Below, piece after piece: positions 47,331 to 57,859 of a stretch of DNA of 64,000 bases (its first letter is position 1; each line of letters begins with the position of its first letter). Under the pieces are notes generated by a model. It was not told the origin of the DNA. It saw nothing but the letters and a program-made list of their open reading frames with translations, and made no database searches. Source of the stretch: Isoetes taiwanensis (lineage: Eukaryota > Streptophyta > Lycopodiopsida > Isoetales > Isoetaceae); assembly GCA_021234155.1 (NCBI GenBank), contig JAJEKV010000011.1, positions 18,120,677-18,184,676 on the forward strand, given 5' to 3'. Made by a program: the position numbers and the translations under genes.

Positions 47331-47953
47331 CAATATCCCTTATCGATTAAAAATTGTTTAGATGCAAACTATGAATTGTAGATTGATTATTGGGATGTCA
47401 TATCATTATATGACATTCACTTTGAACTAAATAAACATCAAAGAAATCATGAAGGCCACAAAGTATTAACCAAATTATGATCCAAAGGGAGGCTTTTAAG
47501 TGCTTGATTGAGTGGATGTGTTATAAAACAGAAAACTTGAAGTCTAAGTTCTGCCACTAAAATGAGGAATAAACTGTCACATGGACCATTATGGGTCAGT
47601 TCATAAACAAAATTCATGGACAGCATACACATGTCGGTTTCATGCAATTACAGAAATTTATGTTGCAGACAAATCCTTTGGCATGTTAGAAAATTGTGGT
47701 TTGCAGCATTCCAACAAATGAGCAGCCCCTACAAGTGTTTCAAAATTGTTGGAACCTGCAATGGTTGTGGAAAGCCTAAGTTTGATTCAAAAATAGTGGA
47801 ATAGGGGCAGCATTCTCTTACCTAACGGATCATCCATGCACCTCTCTAGATGACAACTCCATTCCTTTATCTGGAGACATGTACCTGGTTTAGTAAGCCA
47901 TTGCTAAAACAAACAAAACTGAAAACAAGTCTGAAAATTAATTGAAATACAAC

Positions 47954-50839
47954 TTACTTTGTATTTCTACTTGCTCTTTCTGCCTTCTTCATTGCACTAT
48001 CTGCCTTCTTGGCATCTTCTAGTAATCCCGTCCACATGTCAGAATGATACAATGCATCACATCTTCCAGGGCAGACATAAACTTCACAAACGGGACAATA
48101 AAACTTGGTCCTTCTTGCTCGGGCAGTTTGATGTATTACACCTTGCTCCTTTTCAATGATCCTGTGGGCAGCACATACTACACAAGTTCTATGCTGCCCC
48201 TCGGATTTATAATATGTAGGATGCCTTGAACCAGCATGCAACAAGTTTTCTCTTGTTATGTTAGCACCTTCCAAATCATTACAAATCAATTGTTGCTGCA
48301 ACAAGGTCAGAAAATCATAGTGAGTTATAGCCGGGTTCCAATGCTTGAAGATAATATAAGCATTGGTTAGAACTGAATCAAGCATGCCCCAAAAGAGAGA
48401 ATGCCACCATTTCCACGAGACCATCTCCTTCTCCAAACCATAGTTGGATGCCAAACACATTTGGTTGTGTACATCACAACCAGCTTTATGCAAATTATAT
48501 GCAACAGCCATCTCTGGGGCAGCCACTTCTTCACGGTTGCCCCTCTCCACCAAACGCACGACTGATGATATCTCACTGCCATGGACATTGGAAGCAAAGA
48601 GGATAGATTCCTTATCCTGCCAAGCACTTACAACAAGGCCAGCTTGTAAACTATATGCAAACTTGTGGCTGCCTTTTGGCACTTCCTTCTTCTTTCCATC
48701 AAATTTCAGCATTTTGATTGGAAACATCTTTGTCTTATTGGGATTTATGGTTCCTGTACCACCTTGCTTCTTTCTTGAGAGCCATTGAAGCAGTTTCACA
48801 CTTGTGAAATAGCGGTCAAAGAAGACATGATGCCCAGGAGAAGAGAGTTTTTTTTACCAGGGCAGAAACAGCATGGAATCCCAAACCCTCTTCTCGTTTC
48901 AACTTATCGTACACTTCAAATTGCATGCAATACCCCGAAGCCGAATCACAAAGGGTCCAAAGCTGAATCCCAAATTTATGAGGCTTTTTGGGATTGTATA
49001 TGCGCAAGAGATTCATGGCATTCCGTGAGGGGATGATTCTTTCATCAACAGTCACCTCCTTGCCAGGTGTGTACAATTCTAGATTCTTCTTGTTCCATTC
49101 CCTCTCAACATTTTGAACCTGATAGACCTTATACTCTCTTGTGTTCTTATCAAGTGGCCTCAAGCTATTGTCCCTCAAGTGGAAGAACCTTTTTATCTGC
49201 TGATATCTCTTGAGGGACATGAACTTACCAAAGTTAGGCCAATTCACGGCACCTCTCTCATCTGATTTCCAATAAGATTCTATGCAATTGTATGGATTGA
49301 GTGCCATGGCAACTATCAATCCAAGAAACTTGAACATTGTACTTACATCTACAGCAGACCAGCTTCGAGCGCTCTTGAATTTTCGTCTTGCCTTCTCTCT
49401 AACCTCGTCTGCATACATGTTACTCTCATGGCAGATCTGAGCCATCATATGAAAAGACAAGTAGGAAGTAAAAAGCTGAAATGGGGACAATCTCTTTGTT
49501 CTTATAGCTGGACCTCTCTCAAGAAGATAATCAGAGAATTTGTGCAGCAAATTTGGGGGCAAACAACTCTCACCTAAGGTCCATGTTACAACAGCAGGCT
49601 CGGCACCAGGGAGGTCGTCTTCATCAACATCTTCACGAAGGCTAGGACCCTCTCTTTGTAGCTGCACATCATCAATGGCATGCAATTCATCCTCCTCATC
49701 ACTTGGAATGCATTCCCCCTCTGGAGAATCCTCTTTTGCAGGTGAGGTAGATACCACATTGCTTGCATCCTCATCTGCATTATTGCTTGAAGTTGAGGTT
49801 CTTCTAGTGGCAGGTTGTGGTTCTTCAAACGAGAGTTTCTTTGGCCTGCCACGACCTCTAGAATTGCCTTCTTTCAATGGCTTAGCTTTCCTCTTTTTTG
49901 GTCTGCCTCGTTTACGAGGAATATCAGCTTGCTCTTCATCACTAACATGTTCACCCCTTGGATTAAAATCTGCATCCTCAATCTGATCTTCAATGTCGTT
50001 TTCTTCACATGCTTCAAATGAAAATTCGGGCTCATTTGGCTGCATTAGCTTTGGAGATTCACTTGGGAGCAACTCAGATGGCACTACAACAGTAATAGGT
50101 TTCACCATGCATGGCTCTCCACTCAATTCTGTTGCAGAAGCCTTCTCCAAGCAAGTTTCTTGACTACAGAAATTTGGCCTTTCTTCGAGCAGGTTTCTTC
50201 CACTACTACCTGCATTTGGGCTTCAGAAACTATTGCAGGCACTTGTTGAGCAGAATGAGTGGCTGCAAGAAGGATATGTTTGGAAGGGGAAAACTGCCTC
50301 TCTTCAGCATATAGGAATTTCTGGTGATGAATACTCTCTGGGCTAGTTATTCTTTTCTGAAATTGATTAAAGGAATCAGAAAGGGAAGGCCATTCAATGT
50401 TCTTACCTTTTGCACAGAAGAGACTACCAATAGGCACATCATCCGGGCCCTCTTCTCCTTCTTCTTCAGATTCTGTAGCAGGGGAAGCCACTTCGACAGT
50501 TGAAACAATTTTTGACGGGGTTGCATAGCCTACTTCTTCTTGAATTGATGGCATTTCGGGTTTTGCATGGCCTGGTTCTTGGTCTGCCACTAAAAATCTC
50601 TCTACCTGGCCCCAATTTAACCACATGGTATCATTATCAGCTTCGAAATATGTCTCAAACAATCTCTTTATACTGTCATAGGACATGATCTTGCCCACAA
50701 GAGTCACTTCTGCACATAAATCTGTGAATTTCTCTGTTGCCCACTCTTCTCCAAATTCAAGAGCTGGTACCATCAATCTCCAACCAACTAAACCCTTAGA
50801 AAAATTATCTCCAGACAGCTTCTTGCGTCCTCTCTTCAT
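47954..50839 (-). pseudogene. piggyBac transposase (DDD, AT-hooks, C-terminal zinc-binding domain)
   Basis: The transposase excises and inserts the element. The first in-frame ATG is at 50839 (MKRGRKKLSGDNF). A novel N-terminal domain of about 90 residues follows (YDSIKRLFETYFEADNDTMW), then acidic linkers. A frameshift lies near 50123-50150. The next frame has two AT-hooks (KRGRPKK, RGRGRPKK), acidic stretches, and the conserved core with FHMMAQICHESNMYADEV, FKFLGLIVAMALNPYNCIES and VTVDERIIPSRN, the first catalytic Asp. A one-base change in the A8 run at 48850-48857 (plus-strand T8) shifts the frame. The new frame carries VFFDRYFTSVKLLQWL (second Asp), GCDVHNQMCL (third Asp), WWHSLFWGMLDSVLTNAYI and a C-terminal Cys-rich domain (CVVC, CPVC, CPGRC). 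The catalytic triad is complete. It is broken only by two frameshifts, which could also be sequencing errors. Confidence 0.93.
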
Positions 50840-51373
50840 TGCGCTCGAATTGAAGCCAAATGGTGGAGGTTCGGCTGCAGGAGAATGATCCAAAGTCGAA
50901 AACCTCCGAAGTGTTCTAAAGCTCTGTTATCAGAGCTAGATTTAGGGGAGGAACGGCTCATTTGGGGCTAAGATCCCAGCCGTCCAGAGACGCTGACGTG
51001 GCATCGTCCCGTCCGTTAGATAGAAAGTGAGGGGCCGAGGTTCGTTCGCGCCAAGCCAAATTGGCGGAAAAAAATTTTGGAGGGCTTTTTTTCACGGCAC
51101 TTTATAGCCATATAAATATGGAGCAGTTAAAATTGGTTGCATGCATCCCTCGAGATAGCTCAAAAAGGGGTTTTTTGGCATTTTTTAAATGATTGCCTCT
51201 TATTGTACACGACTCCAAATGATCTGAAAATCCATGATGCCATAGATAATCAAGTTGGCAACAACATCATGGTTTTAAAATTTTGAATGGACAAATATTT
51301 CAAGAGAATTTTGGGATTATATGCCAGGGGGTAAGGTGTACCAGACTTGGTCCATGGACCCAGATTGGTCCCA
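50840..51373 (-). promoter_or_regulatory. 5' region of the piggyBac transposase gene
   Basis: About 530 bases between the right inverted repeat and the ATG. The minus strand contains TTGGCGCGAACG near 51047-51058, which resembles an E2F site. No TATA box is clear. Confidence 0.3.
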
Positions 51374-51680
51374 GGGACAGGTCTAGTGTTAATGGTTATT
51401 CCTTCGTCCTACTCGTACCTTCCACAAGCTGTCACATCCTACCGTTCCTTTTTCATCATCTCGACCGTTCCTTTGCTCTTCCTTTACCACTTGGGGACTT
51501 AGCCAAATTTTTGCCTCCCAATCGCCTTTCTCAGATCTGCCGGCATCTGGCATCATCAACGGCTCCGTTTCTTCTCCTCAAATAGCCTTCCGCAACACCC
51601 GCGCGCCCTAAACCTTTTCGCATCTCTTTCGTCCTCCGCTCTCCGCCCTCCGGCTTCCTTTCTCCTCTTTGCTCATCGCT

Positions 51681-54600
51681 ATGGCCGCTGCGCCTAAGTT
51701 CCCTACTCTCTAAGTCACAGTCCCCAGGGATCCGGCTCTCTTTGAATCAGTGATTTTTTCTACTCCCACTCTTCGAGATCCCTTGGAAGGTTCCCAGTCG
51801 TGAAGTCGCAGAATGCACAGGCTTATACGAGTTCTCTCGGCAGGAACTCCCTGCACCAAATCCAACCCAACTCCGACAATTTGTTGCTCATCTCGTCAAG
51901 ACAAACGCAGGTTATCTCACAGAAGTTGATCACACTCGCATTCTCATCACTCTGGCCCTTCTGGAGGTATTTCATTTGCCCATCCGCACTCCTTTAACTT
52001 GGGCTGCTCTACAGGATCAGGATGTTACCCAGTATGGCCAAACTCCTTATGCGGCCACCACTCACAAGCTCACCAACATTGCCAAACCACATGAAGGCTT
52101 CGTGAAGTTTTTATGGCGCAAGTTCTTTGGATACTCCATCAAGAACACCCACGTCAACAAACCCTTGTTTCATACTGCTATTCTGGCCATTCACTCTCCC
52201 CATCATCTTGATTGGCCTTAAATTTTGTTCTATAGACTGTGCTATGAACTTGATAGAATCCGTCATTCTCCTGCTTCTGGTTTAGAATCGGCTATGGGTG
52301 CTCACATGCAGGCCCTCATCGACCATTGTCTTCCTGTTCCCAGTCAAGGCTCCCCCACAAATTTGGACGTTGATTCCCAGTACTCCACTCATCAACCCTT
52401 AAATATCATTTTTGTTGTGAAAAATCTCCAAGAAGAAAATTCCCGTCCTCACCAATCTTCTTCCCCTCCTCGACAGCAACAACAAGAACCTGTCATCAAT
52501 GTTCCCTCATCACAGTCCACTGAAATACAACACTCCCGTTCTTAACAAGTTTCTCAGAATACCCGTCCCATCCGTCCCCCACCATTGCCTCTTCAACCCC
52601 TGCAAAACCCCCTTTCACGTCGTGCCCTCTATCAATATCAGCAAGATGTCCAAGCATGTGTGCTCAAGCTCCAAGACTCTCAGGAGAATTTTATGAATGG
52701 CATTCAACAATACATGGATTCCACGGATGCTCTTCAACGAGATCTCGATGCTGCCACCATGCAAGTTCAGTCTCTTGAAGATCGTCTTCAAACTAAGCAC
52801 ACTAATGTTACAGGCCCGTGAGGCTCTCAAAGCAGAAGAAGAAAGGACTACCACGCTTGCCGATCAGCAGGCTCAGTTGCAGATCACCATCTAGGAACTT
52901 CTTGCTCAGCTGAAGGATAAGAATAAGCTCCTCATAGATCTCAAGACCATGTACACAGATCTCTCCAAAGATTACAACACTCAGTTACGCCAAATTGAAC
53001 TTCGAAAGGAGCGCATCACTCTTCTCAAAGGTCAAGTCTCCGCTCTCCAAGCTCAGGTCAAGCCTTTACAGGCTCAGGTTATTGAAAACTCAGAAGCAAA
53101 AACTCATTGATGATACTGAAATTGCTAGTCTTCAACTTCAACTCTCCACTCAGGCTCCTTCCTCTTCACATGCCACGCACTCACACCGCAGGTTCCGTGA
53201 TCAGTCCCGTCTCCTCCTGGACAAAGATAACAAAATCCGTGACCTTGAACATCAGCTCCACCAAGCTCTCCAGTCTGCTAAAGAAGCGCAGAGTCAACAC
53301 GAGATCTATCTGCAGCTTGTTATGACCATCCCAACGGGATTACTTCACTCCCTCAAGCTATCAAGATTATGTTGTCTCACGACGAGATCTTTTTCTTCTC
53401 AAGTGGTATTCTGCCAATGGCAAAATTCATGAGCCCCTCAACAGCGCCGACTTTCTCACTATCTGGCCTGATCTCTCCATTGAGGATAAAGGACTCTTAT
53501 GTGCCCTCTTGGTCTTTGGCCTCCTCACCTGTGATGATCCTGAATTTTTCATCTTTCGCCTGGTACAGCCCATGCCTTATGTCCTTCATGACTTCTATCT
53601 GGCTAATACTATGGACAAGTTCCATGATGGCCCTCACCAGGTGTTCCGTGGCAATGAACACGCTCAATGGTTGCTGTTACCAGGGAATAAATACCTTCAG
53701 GATCCGGCTCACGTCCAAACTTTCAAAGAGGAGTATATGCCAGAGCGTGCTACTCATCTTCCTATCTGGAGTGCAGAGACGCTGCAACAGGTTCGTAAGA
53801 ATTTATCCGAAGACGAAATCTATTTACAATATCTTGGTGGCTACAACGCTCTGCGTGTGTATCTGGACAGCCAGACTGTCCCCACGGAATGGGTTTCCCC
53901 CCCTGTCCACAGTATGCACCCTTCTTCAGATTGGGAACAATAGTGTCAAACATTGGATGCGGACCTAGTTCGCGAGTTCAAGGAGCAGGCTCAGAAGCCC
54001 ACAATGCAGTCTCAGCCAGAAAATTATCCGTATGCATCTCTCGGAGCGCCACCACGATGACGCTATCTCACCTCTGACTGGTGTCTCCCCTTTGGACCAA
54101 GTTCATAGATGGGCACGCTGACTGGACTCCTGCTCACATTTCCACGGATCTCAGGTAGGATCCCCGTTTTATACGTCGTTCTGTCTGGCCTGATGGTGAT
54201 ACCTTAGAACACACCAAGAATTGGATCTATATCCCCAAGAAAAAGGTTGGCAGACGCCTACTCATGCTATTTGGGGTCTCACTCAGTTCATCGAACGTGC
54301 GGCCACCTCCTCGGATCCTTCTGTCAATCGTCAAGCAGGTTTTTATGCTGCTCTGAAGTGCCTGCTATTATGCTAGCTTGCACGGAAGAGACCGATTTAT
54401 TATTGCAATCCTAATGCAAGTGCCCGTGCTTTTGGCCTTCAGACCTGTCTTTTGATGGAGTGCCAATATGTCACTGCGGAGGCTCACCGAGCCCTTGAAG
54501 ACATGGTGCAGTCTGGGTTTCTCATTGACACTCATCCGGCAACCGGCCTCAACTCTCCGCAAACGGAACGACAGGAGCTTATCACGTCATACCATTCTGG

Positions 54601-54700
54601 CAACCGCCCCCATACAAGACAAGATGATTTTGAAGTTGCTGGATTTCTGCCTCCTGAGTCTGTTCCTCCTTTTCTCTCCCCTGAGTGTCGTTTGGTGGGG
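51681..54700 (+). pseudogene. E2 3' accessory ORF, about 1000 codons, coiled coil, unknown function
   Basis: After a C/T-rich leader (51393-51680) an ATG opens MAAAPKFPTL. Frameshifts and stops are scattered, but the protein can be followed almost to the polypurine tract. An ordered N-terminal part (about 51800-52220) has LYEFSRQELPAPNPTQLRQF, LITLALLEVFHLPIRTPLTW and HEGFVKFLWRKFFGYSIKNT. A Ser/Pro/Gln linker (52380-52610) is followed by a long coiled coil (about 52600-53330; YQYQQDVQACVLKLQDSQEN, ATMQVQSLEDRLQTKH, KDNKIRDLEHQLHQALQSAK). A second ordered part (53340-54660) has FLIFRLVQP-like FFIFRLVQPMPYVLHDFYL, NEHAQWLLLPGNKYLQDPAH and RALEDMVQSGFLIDTHPATG. No RT, integrase, env or RNase motif is present. 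Its place between integrase and the 3' LTR marks it as an accessory gene of E2. I do not recognise it. Confidence 0.6.
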
Positions 54701-54705
54701 GGGAG
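54694..54705 (+). promoter_or_regulatory. E2 polypurine tract
   Basis: GGTGGGGGGGAG lies directly before the 3' LTR, where plus-strand DNA synthesis is primed. Confidence 0.85.
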
Positions 54706-55289
54706 TGTTAGTCATGTACGTCCTGGTACAGGACTATTCATGCACACCACAGAACAAGGTAGGAACAAGACGCCAGGTCAAGGTCAATGTCAAGCATCAG
54801 GTAGCAAGCCGCAGCCGAAGACCACGCCGAAATCCACGAAGGCCACGCCAAAGAAGAGACAGAGAACATATAAGTGATGCACCTGCAGAAGTACAGTCAG
54901 CACTCAGCGCAATTTCAGGCACTAAAGAAGGCACCACTAGATTTCCTGGAAATCAGGCTTTGATCAAGGAGTTGGCAGCAAAATCTGCCAATCATCTATT
55001 TTGGGCCCAAGGCCATTGTACTATATATATGAGTAGAGTTAGAACTCAGTTTTCTAGATGAGTTTAGGCCTTGTCTCTAGTCTTTCTCTCGTTGTTCGAG
55101 AGCTCATGTATACTCATTCTTATCAAGGAAGCGTCATTATCCTCATTTTTCTTGGTTCTTTCTTTTCTGTTTCTCTCTTCTAGTTCTTTTGCGAATCCCG
55201 CGTGACACTCAGCCAGGATTCTTCTATTTGATCCAAGGGTTCTCACAGAGGGCTGTCTTGCAGGAGGCCCCGAACCCAGACCCTAAACA
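54706..55289 (+). repeat. E2 3' LTR
   Basis: Begins TGTTAGTCATGTACG and ends CCTAAACA; 584 bp, the same length as the 5' copy. It is followed by the AATGC target duplication at 55290-55294. Confidence 0.92.
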
Positions 55290-55294
55290 AATGC

Positions 55295-55830
55295 TCAAAC
55301 TTATCAATTACACATAAAAGAACATGCTCATACTCTTCAACCATGTGAAGATGTGATTAGATTTACCCGATTGCTGTTTGTCCCATCCATGTTTGATTTC
55401 AGAGGATGATCTATGATCTCGTTGTATTCCCCTTGAAAGATGTTCATTGCACGCTCTTCCTCTTGAGTAAGATCTCCTCCAATAGTAATCCATTCTTCTT
55501 GATCTCCTTGAGAAATATTGATGCTCTTGACTGAGTGTGGTGGTGACTGTAACGAATGTGGTGACTATGGTGGCGCTAGATCCTTGGACTGCTGGGCTGA
55601 TGGCTCTGTTATACTCTTGTTTGTATCATTCGATAGAATTTGTTGGACTGAAATTTCTGATTTTCTCCTTCCTCCTAAGTCTTGCAACAAATTAGGAGAA
55701 TAATGCATCAATTGCTCAAGAGTAAGTGTGATTTTAGTAGCTAAAACTTGGCTGATCACATCATCTTCATTATGAATGTTCTCCTCCACCATAGAAGGCG
55801 TCAACATGGGCTGATTTTCTTCTATAGACT
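55295..55830 (-). pseudogene. E1 linker and start of the acidic ORF
   Basis: Minus-strand 55807-55565 encodes EENIHNEDDVISQVLATKIT and LTLEQLMHYSPNLLQDLGG, which resembles the short helix found just before the protease in Ty3/gypsy polyproteins. No protease follows. Instead, 55500-55340 gives GDQEEWITIGGDLTQEEERA and MNIFQGEYNEIIDHPLKSNM, and after a one-base shift the frame HMVEEYEHVLLCVIDKFEHY enters the E2 insertion site and continues at 7472. Confidence 0.55.
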
Positions 55831-56040
55831 GAAACCATTCTGAATTGCACCTTCTTAGGTGCTGATATCTTTAAGGCTGATCCTGTCAAAGCCTTTGGCA
55901 AAGAGCTCTTAGTCTTCTCAGCTATCGGCAATACTCTTGGTTCTTGAGACCCCTGTTTTGATCTTGTAACCGCATTTACTTCTCCAATCTCTTCTTCTTG
56001 CTGAAATGTTCATCCTCCATCTCAACAAATCCACAATTCA

Positions 56041-57330
56041 CTATTGATTTTGCCTTCTCTTACTTCTTAAGTTCCTCAATAAGAGCATTACCTTGAGAAT
56101 TATCAATGTGCCTTGCATCTTGAATGCGAACATCATTATTAGGAAGAGGTACCGATTCAAATACTTGCTGCTTTGGTGGATACTTGTTGGTTGCCCGATA
56201 CTTGAATTTCTCACATAACTTGCAATACAAATGAGCCTTACTTGGATACCATCCCTGTTTTGGCTGCACCATTTGTGTAGAACCCATTGGAGCTTGTTGG
56301 GCAATTGGGGCTTGTGACATCGGTGGAACTTGTGGTATGATAGGTGCTGCTTGCATTGGTTGAATAGGAATAGGTGATGCTTGTTGCAAAGCAGCAAATA
56401 CCAGATTGGCCCTCTCAAAGAATCTCATCTCCCTACATTCTTGATCATTATGGCCCTTTATTTGGCATCTGGAGCAGAATTTCAGAATCTACATGTGGTT
56501 TCAGAGTGTCCAATAGGTCCACAATACTCACAAGTAATAAACTAAACCTCCCTTGACTTCTCACCAATTGTAAGCTTAGAAACCTTGGCTGCAATATCCT
56601 CTGTTTTATGCTCTGGAGCAGCAACTTCATGAATGTATCCCAGTTTATCTTCGGCCTTGAGAACATACTTGTGTGTCTCTAGCAATGTTATAGGCTGTTT
56701 AGCCTTCACCTTATGAGCAACAGCTCGTTTCAGCCCCTTCACACACCATTGAATATCCATTTCATCACTCCTTGCAATCTTCAATGAACCACAGCTTTGA
56801 GAACCGCAATATACCTCTGATTATACTCTCTAATTGATTCATCTTCCTTTTGTGTGAAATTGGTCCACCTTTCTATAGTCTTGTCCTAAGCATAGACTTC
56901 TTGATAATTAGCAATGAATGCTTCCTTATTAATTCCTGATATGTCATGGTATCTGGATGGGTTTGTGCCCATTTCTCCACTGAATCTTGCAAACAACTAT
57001 GAAACCAAAGCAAATAATCAATAGCTTGTAACTTACATTGCTGGCAATACCTCTTAAACTTCACAATATACTTCAAAGGATCCCGATTTACTAGATCATC
57101 AAACTTTGGAATCCCCATTATCTGAAAACCCCACACATCGGTGGTAATACAGCCATCTCTACCTCTTCTTGAGGTTCTTGAAATTGAAAAAAAAGAATGG
57201 AATCTCCCTTCAATTTGAAAAACGAAATTGGATTATCTTCGAGATCGGTAAATGGAATCAGAACCTCCTGGATCTGAGAATTAGACCCAGATCTGTGAAA
57301 TTGAATCTTGATGCAATTTTGAGCCAAAAT
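56041..57330 (-). pseudogene. E1 gag with two CCHC zinc knuckles
   Basis: Gag packages element RNA. The minus strand carries, with several frameshifts, an N-terminal part from about 57327, a retrotransposon gag domain with LKYIVKFKRYCQQCKLQAID, WFHSCLQDSVEKWAQ and MTYQELIRKH (57100-56880), and GLKRAVAHKVKAKQPITLLE (56740-56660). Two knuckles follow, CEYCGPIGHSETTC and CSRCQIKGHNDQEC (about 56530-56435), both C-X2-C-X4-H-X4-C and in different frames. A Gln/Pro/Met-rich tail ends near 56041. The domain order is that of a full Ty3/gypsy gag. It starts about 250 bases inside the right LTR. Confidence 0.85.
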
Positions 57331-57560
57331 ATTGAGTCACGTATGATGGAGCTTGGTGGTATATCTTTCTTACTTCTCTTGGGCATAAAACTATGCTCCC
57401 CTTGTCAAATTGTACCCTGCAAATCACTTAAGGTAAAATTCCCTTCACGCAAAGAAATTTCTCCTTGCTCAATGATGTCGTTCTTTACCGACGATCACCA
57501 ATTACAAATGGTAACAACTCCTTTTTCAATGGAAATTCTCGCCAATCAGTGGTCTATTGA

Positions 57561-57578
57561 GCATCGTGGTCGCCAAAT
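57561..57578 (-). promoter_or_regulatory. E1 primer binding site (minus strand)
   Basis: Reading away from the right LTR on the minus strand, CTAACA is followed by ATTTGGCGACCACGATGC. Its distance from the LTR and from gag fits a primer binding site for a minus-strand element. TGGCGACCAC is shared with 6494-6503. Confidence 0.6.
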
Positions 57579-57859
57579 TGTTAGAGCCTAAACTTCAACC
57601 TTGTAAGAAGGATGAAAAACCAATAATCCATGCAATGCACCACTTAAAGACTCGTAATCTCCGTAGCTAGATCAAGATAATCTCTTTCTCATACATTGTC
57701 TCTCTCTGTTTTTCTTTCCCTGCTCAGATAACACTATGATAATAATGGATGGCACACATGACAATGCGTACGTGCATATATCCTCCATGCATACATGTGT
57801 TTACATACATGTGTATATACCTGCCAACCATATATACGGTCTCCTATACCACCCTAACA
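57579..57859. repeat. E1 right LTR
   Basis: A 281-bp copy starting TGTTAGAGCCTAAAC and ending CCTAACA. GCCCC follows at 57860-57864. For a minus-strand E1 this is the 5' LTR. Confidence 0.88.

Larger units (their letters stand above)
45831..51388 (-). mobile_element. piggyBac transposon, complete ends, TTAA target
   Basis: The 5558-bp element is flanked by TTAA on both sides (45827-45830 and 51389-51392). The left end reads CACTAAGACCTGTCCC and the right end, reverse-complemented, CACTAGACCTGTCCC. The minus strand encodes a piggyBac transposase (50839-47954). Between the transposase stop and the left end are about 2.1 kb with degenerate 365-bp repeats. piggyBac elements cut and paste at TTAA and excise without a scar. 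The element sits in the E2 spacer between integrase and the accessory ORF. Confidence 0.93.
7478..55289 (+). mobile_element. E2: Ty3/gypsy-type LTR retrotransposon with a 3' accessory ORF, heavily interrupted
   Basis: The 584-bp LTRs (7478-8061, 54706-55289) are flanked on both sides by AATGC (7473-7477, 55290-55294). The internal parts are gag (about 8110-9180), protease and linker (9119-10386), integrase C-terminus (44826-45267), an antisense ORF (45377-45697), a long accessory ORF (51681-54700) and a polypurine tract before the 3' LTR. About 34.4 kb of foreign DNA (10387-44825) replaces RT, RNase H and the integrase core, and a piggyBac element (45831-51388) interrupts the spacer before the accessory ORF. 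Without insertions about 7.8 kb of E2 remains. The two LTRs differ at roughly 25 positions by eye, so the insertion is not recent. Confidence 0.85.
6190..57859 (-). mobile_element. E1: gag-only LTR retrotransposon, split by nested insertions
   Basis: E1 is bounded by directly repeated LTRs (6190-6492 and 57579-57859) that start TGTTAGAGCC and end CCTAACA, with GCCCC immediately outside both. Removing E2 (7478-55289 plus one target copy) leaves about 3853 bp. The minus strand carries gag with two CCHC knuckles (57330 down to about 56041), a linker block (55807-55565), then an acidic ORF running across the E2 insertion point to 6728. No protease, reverse transcriptase or integrase is seen. Size and content resemble the TR-GAG class of non-autonomous plant retrotransposons, which need enzymes supplied by another element. 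The nested structure rests on matching target duplications, a frame that reads across the E2 site and a paralogous empty site at about 58.1 kb. Confidence 0.8.

Noticed and set aside
49540-49986. 148-codon plus-strand Ser-rich ORF
   Set aside because: It is an antisense shadow of the piggyBac transposase linker.
51393-54700. The accessory ORF as a retroviral envelope gene
   Set aside because: No signal peptide, membrane segment, furin-like site or fusion peptide is visible, and the long coiled coil sits mid-protein between soluble-looking parts.
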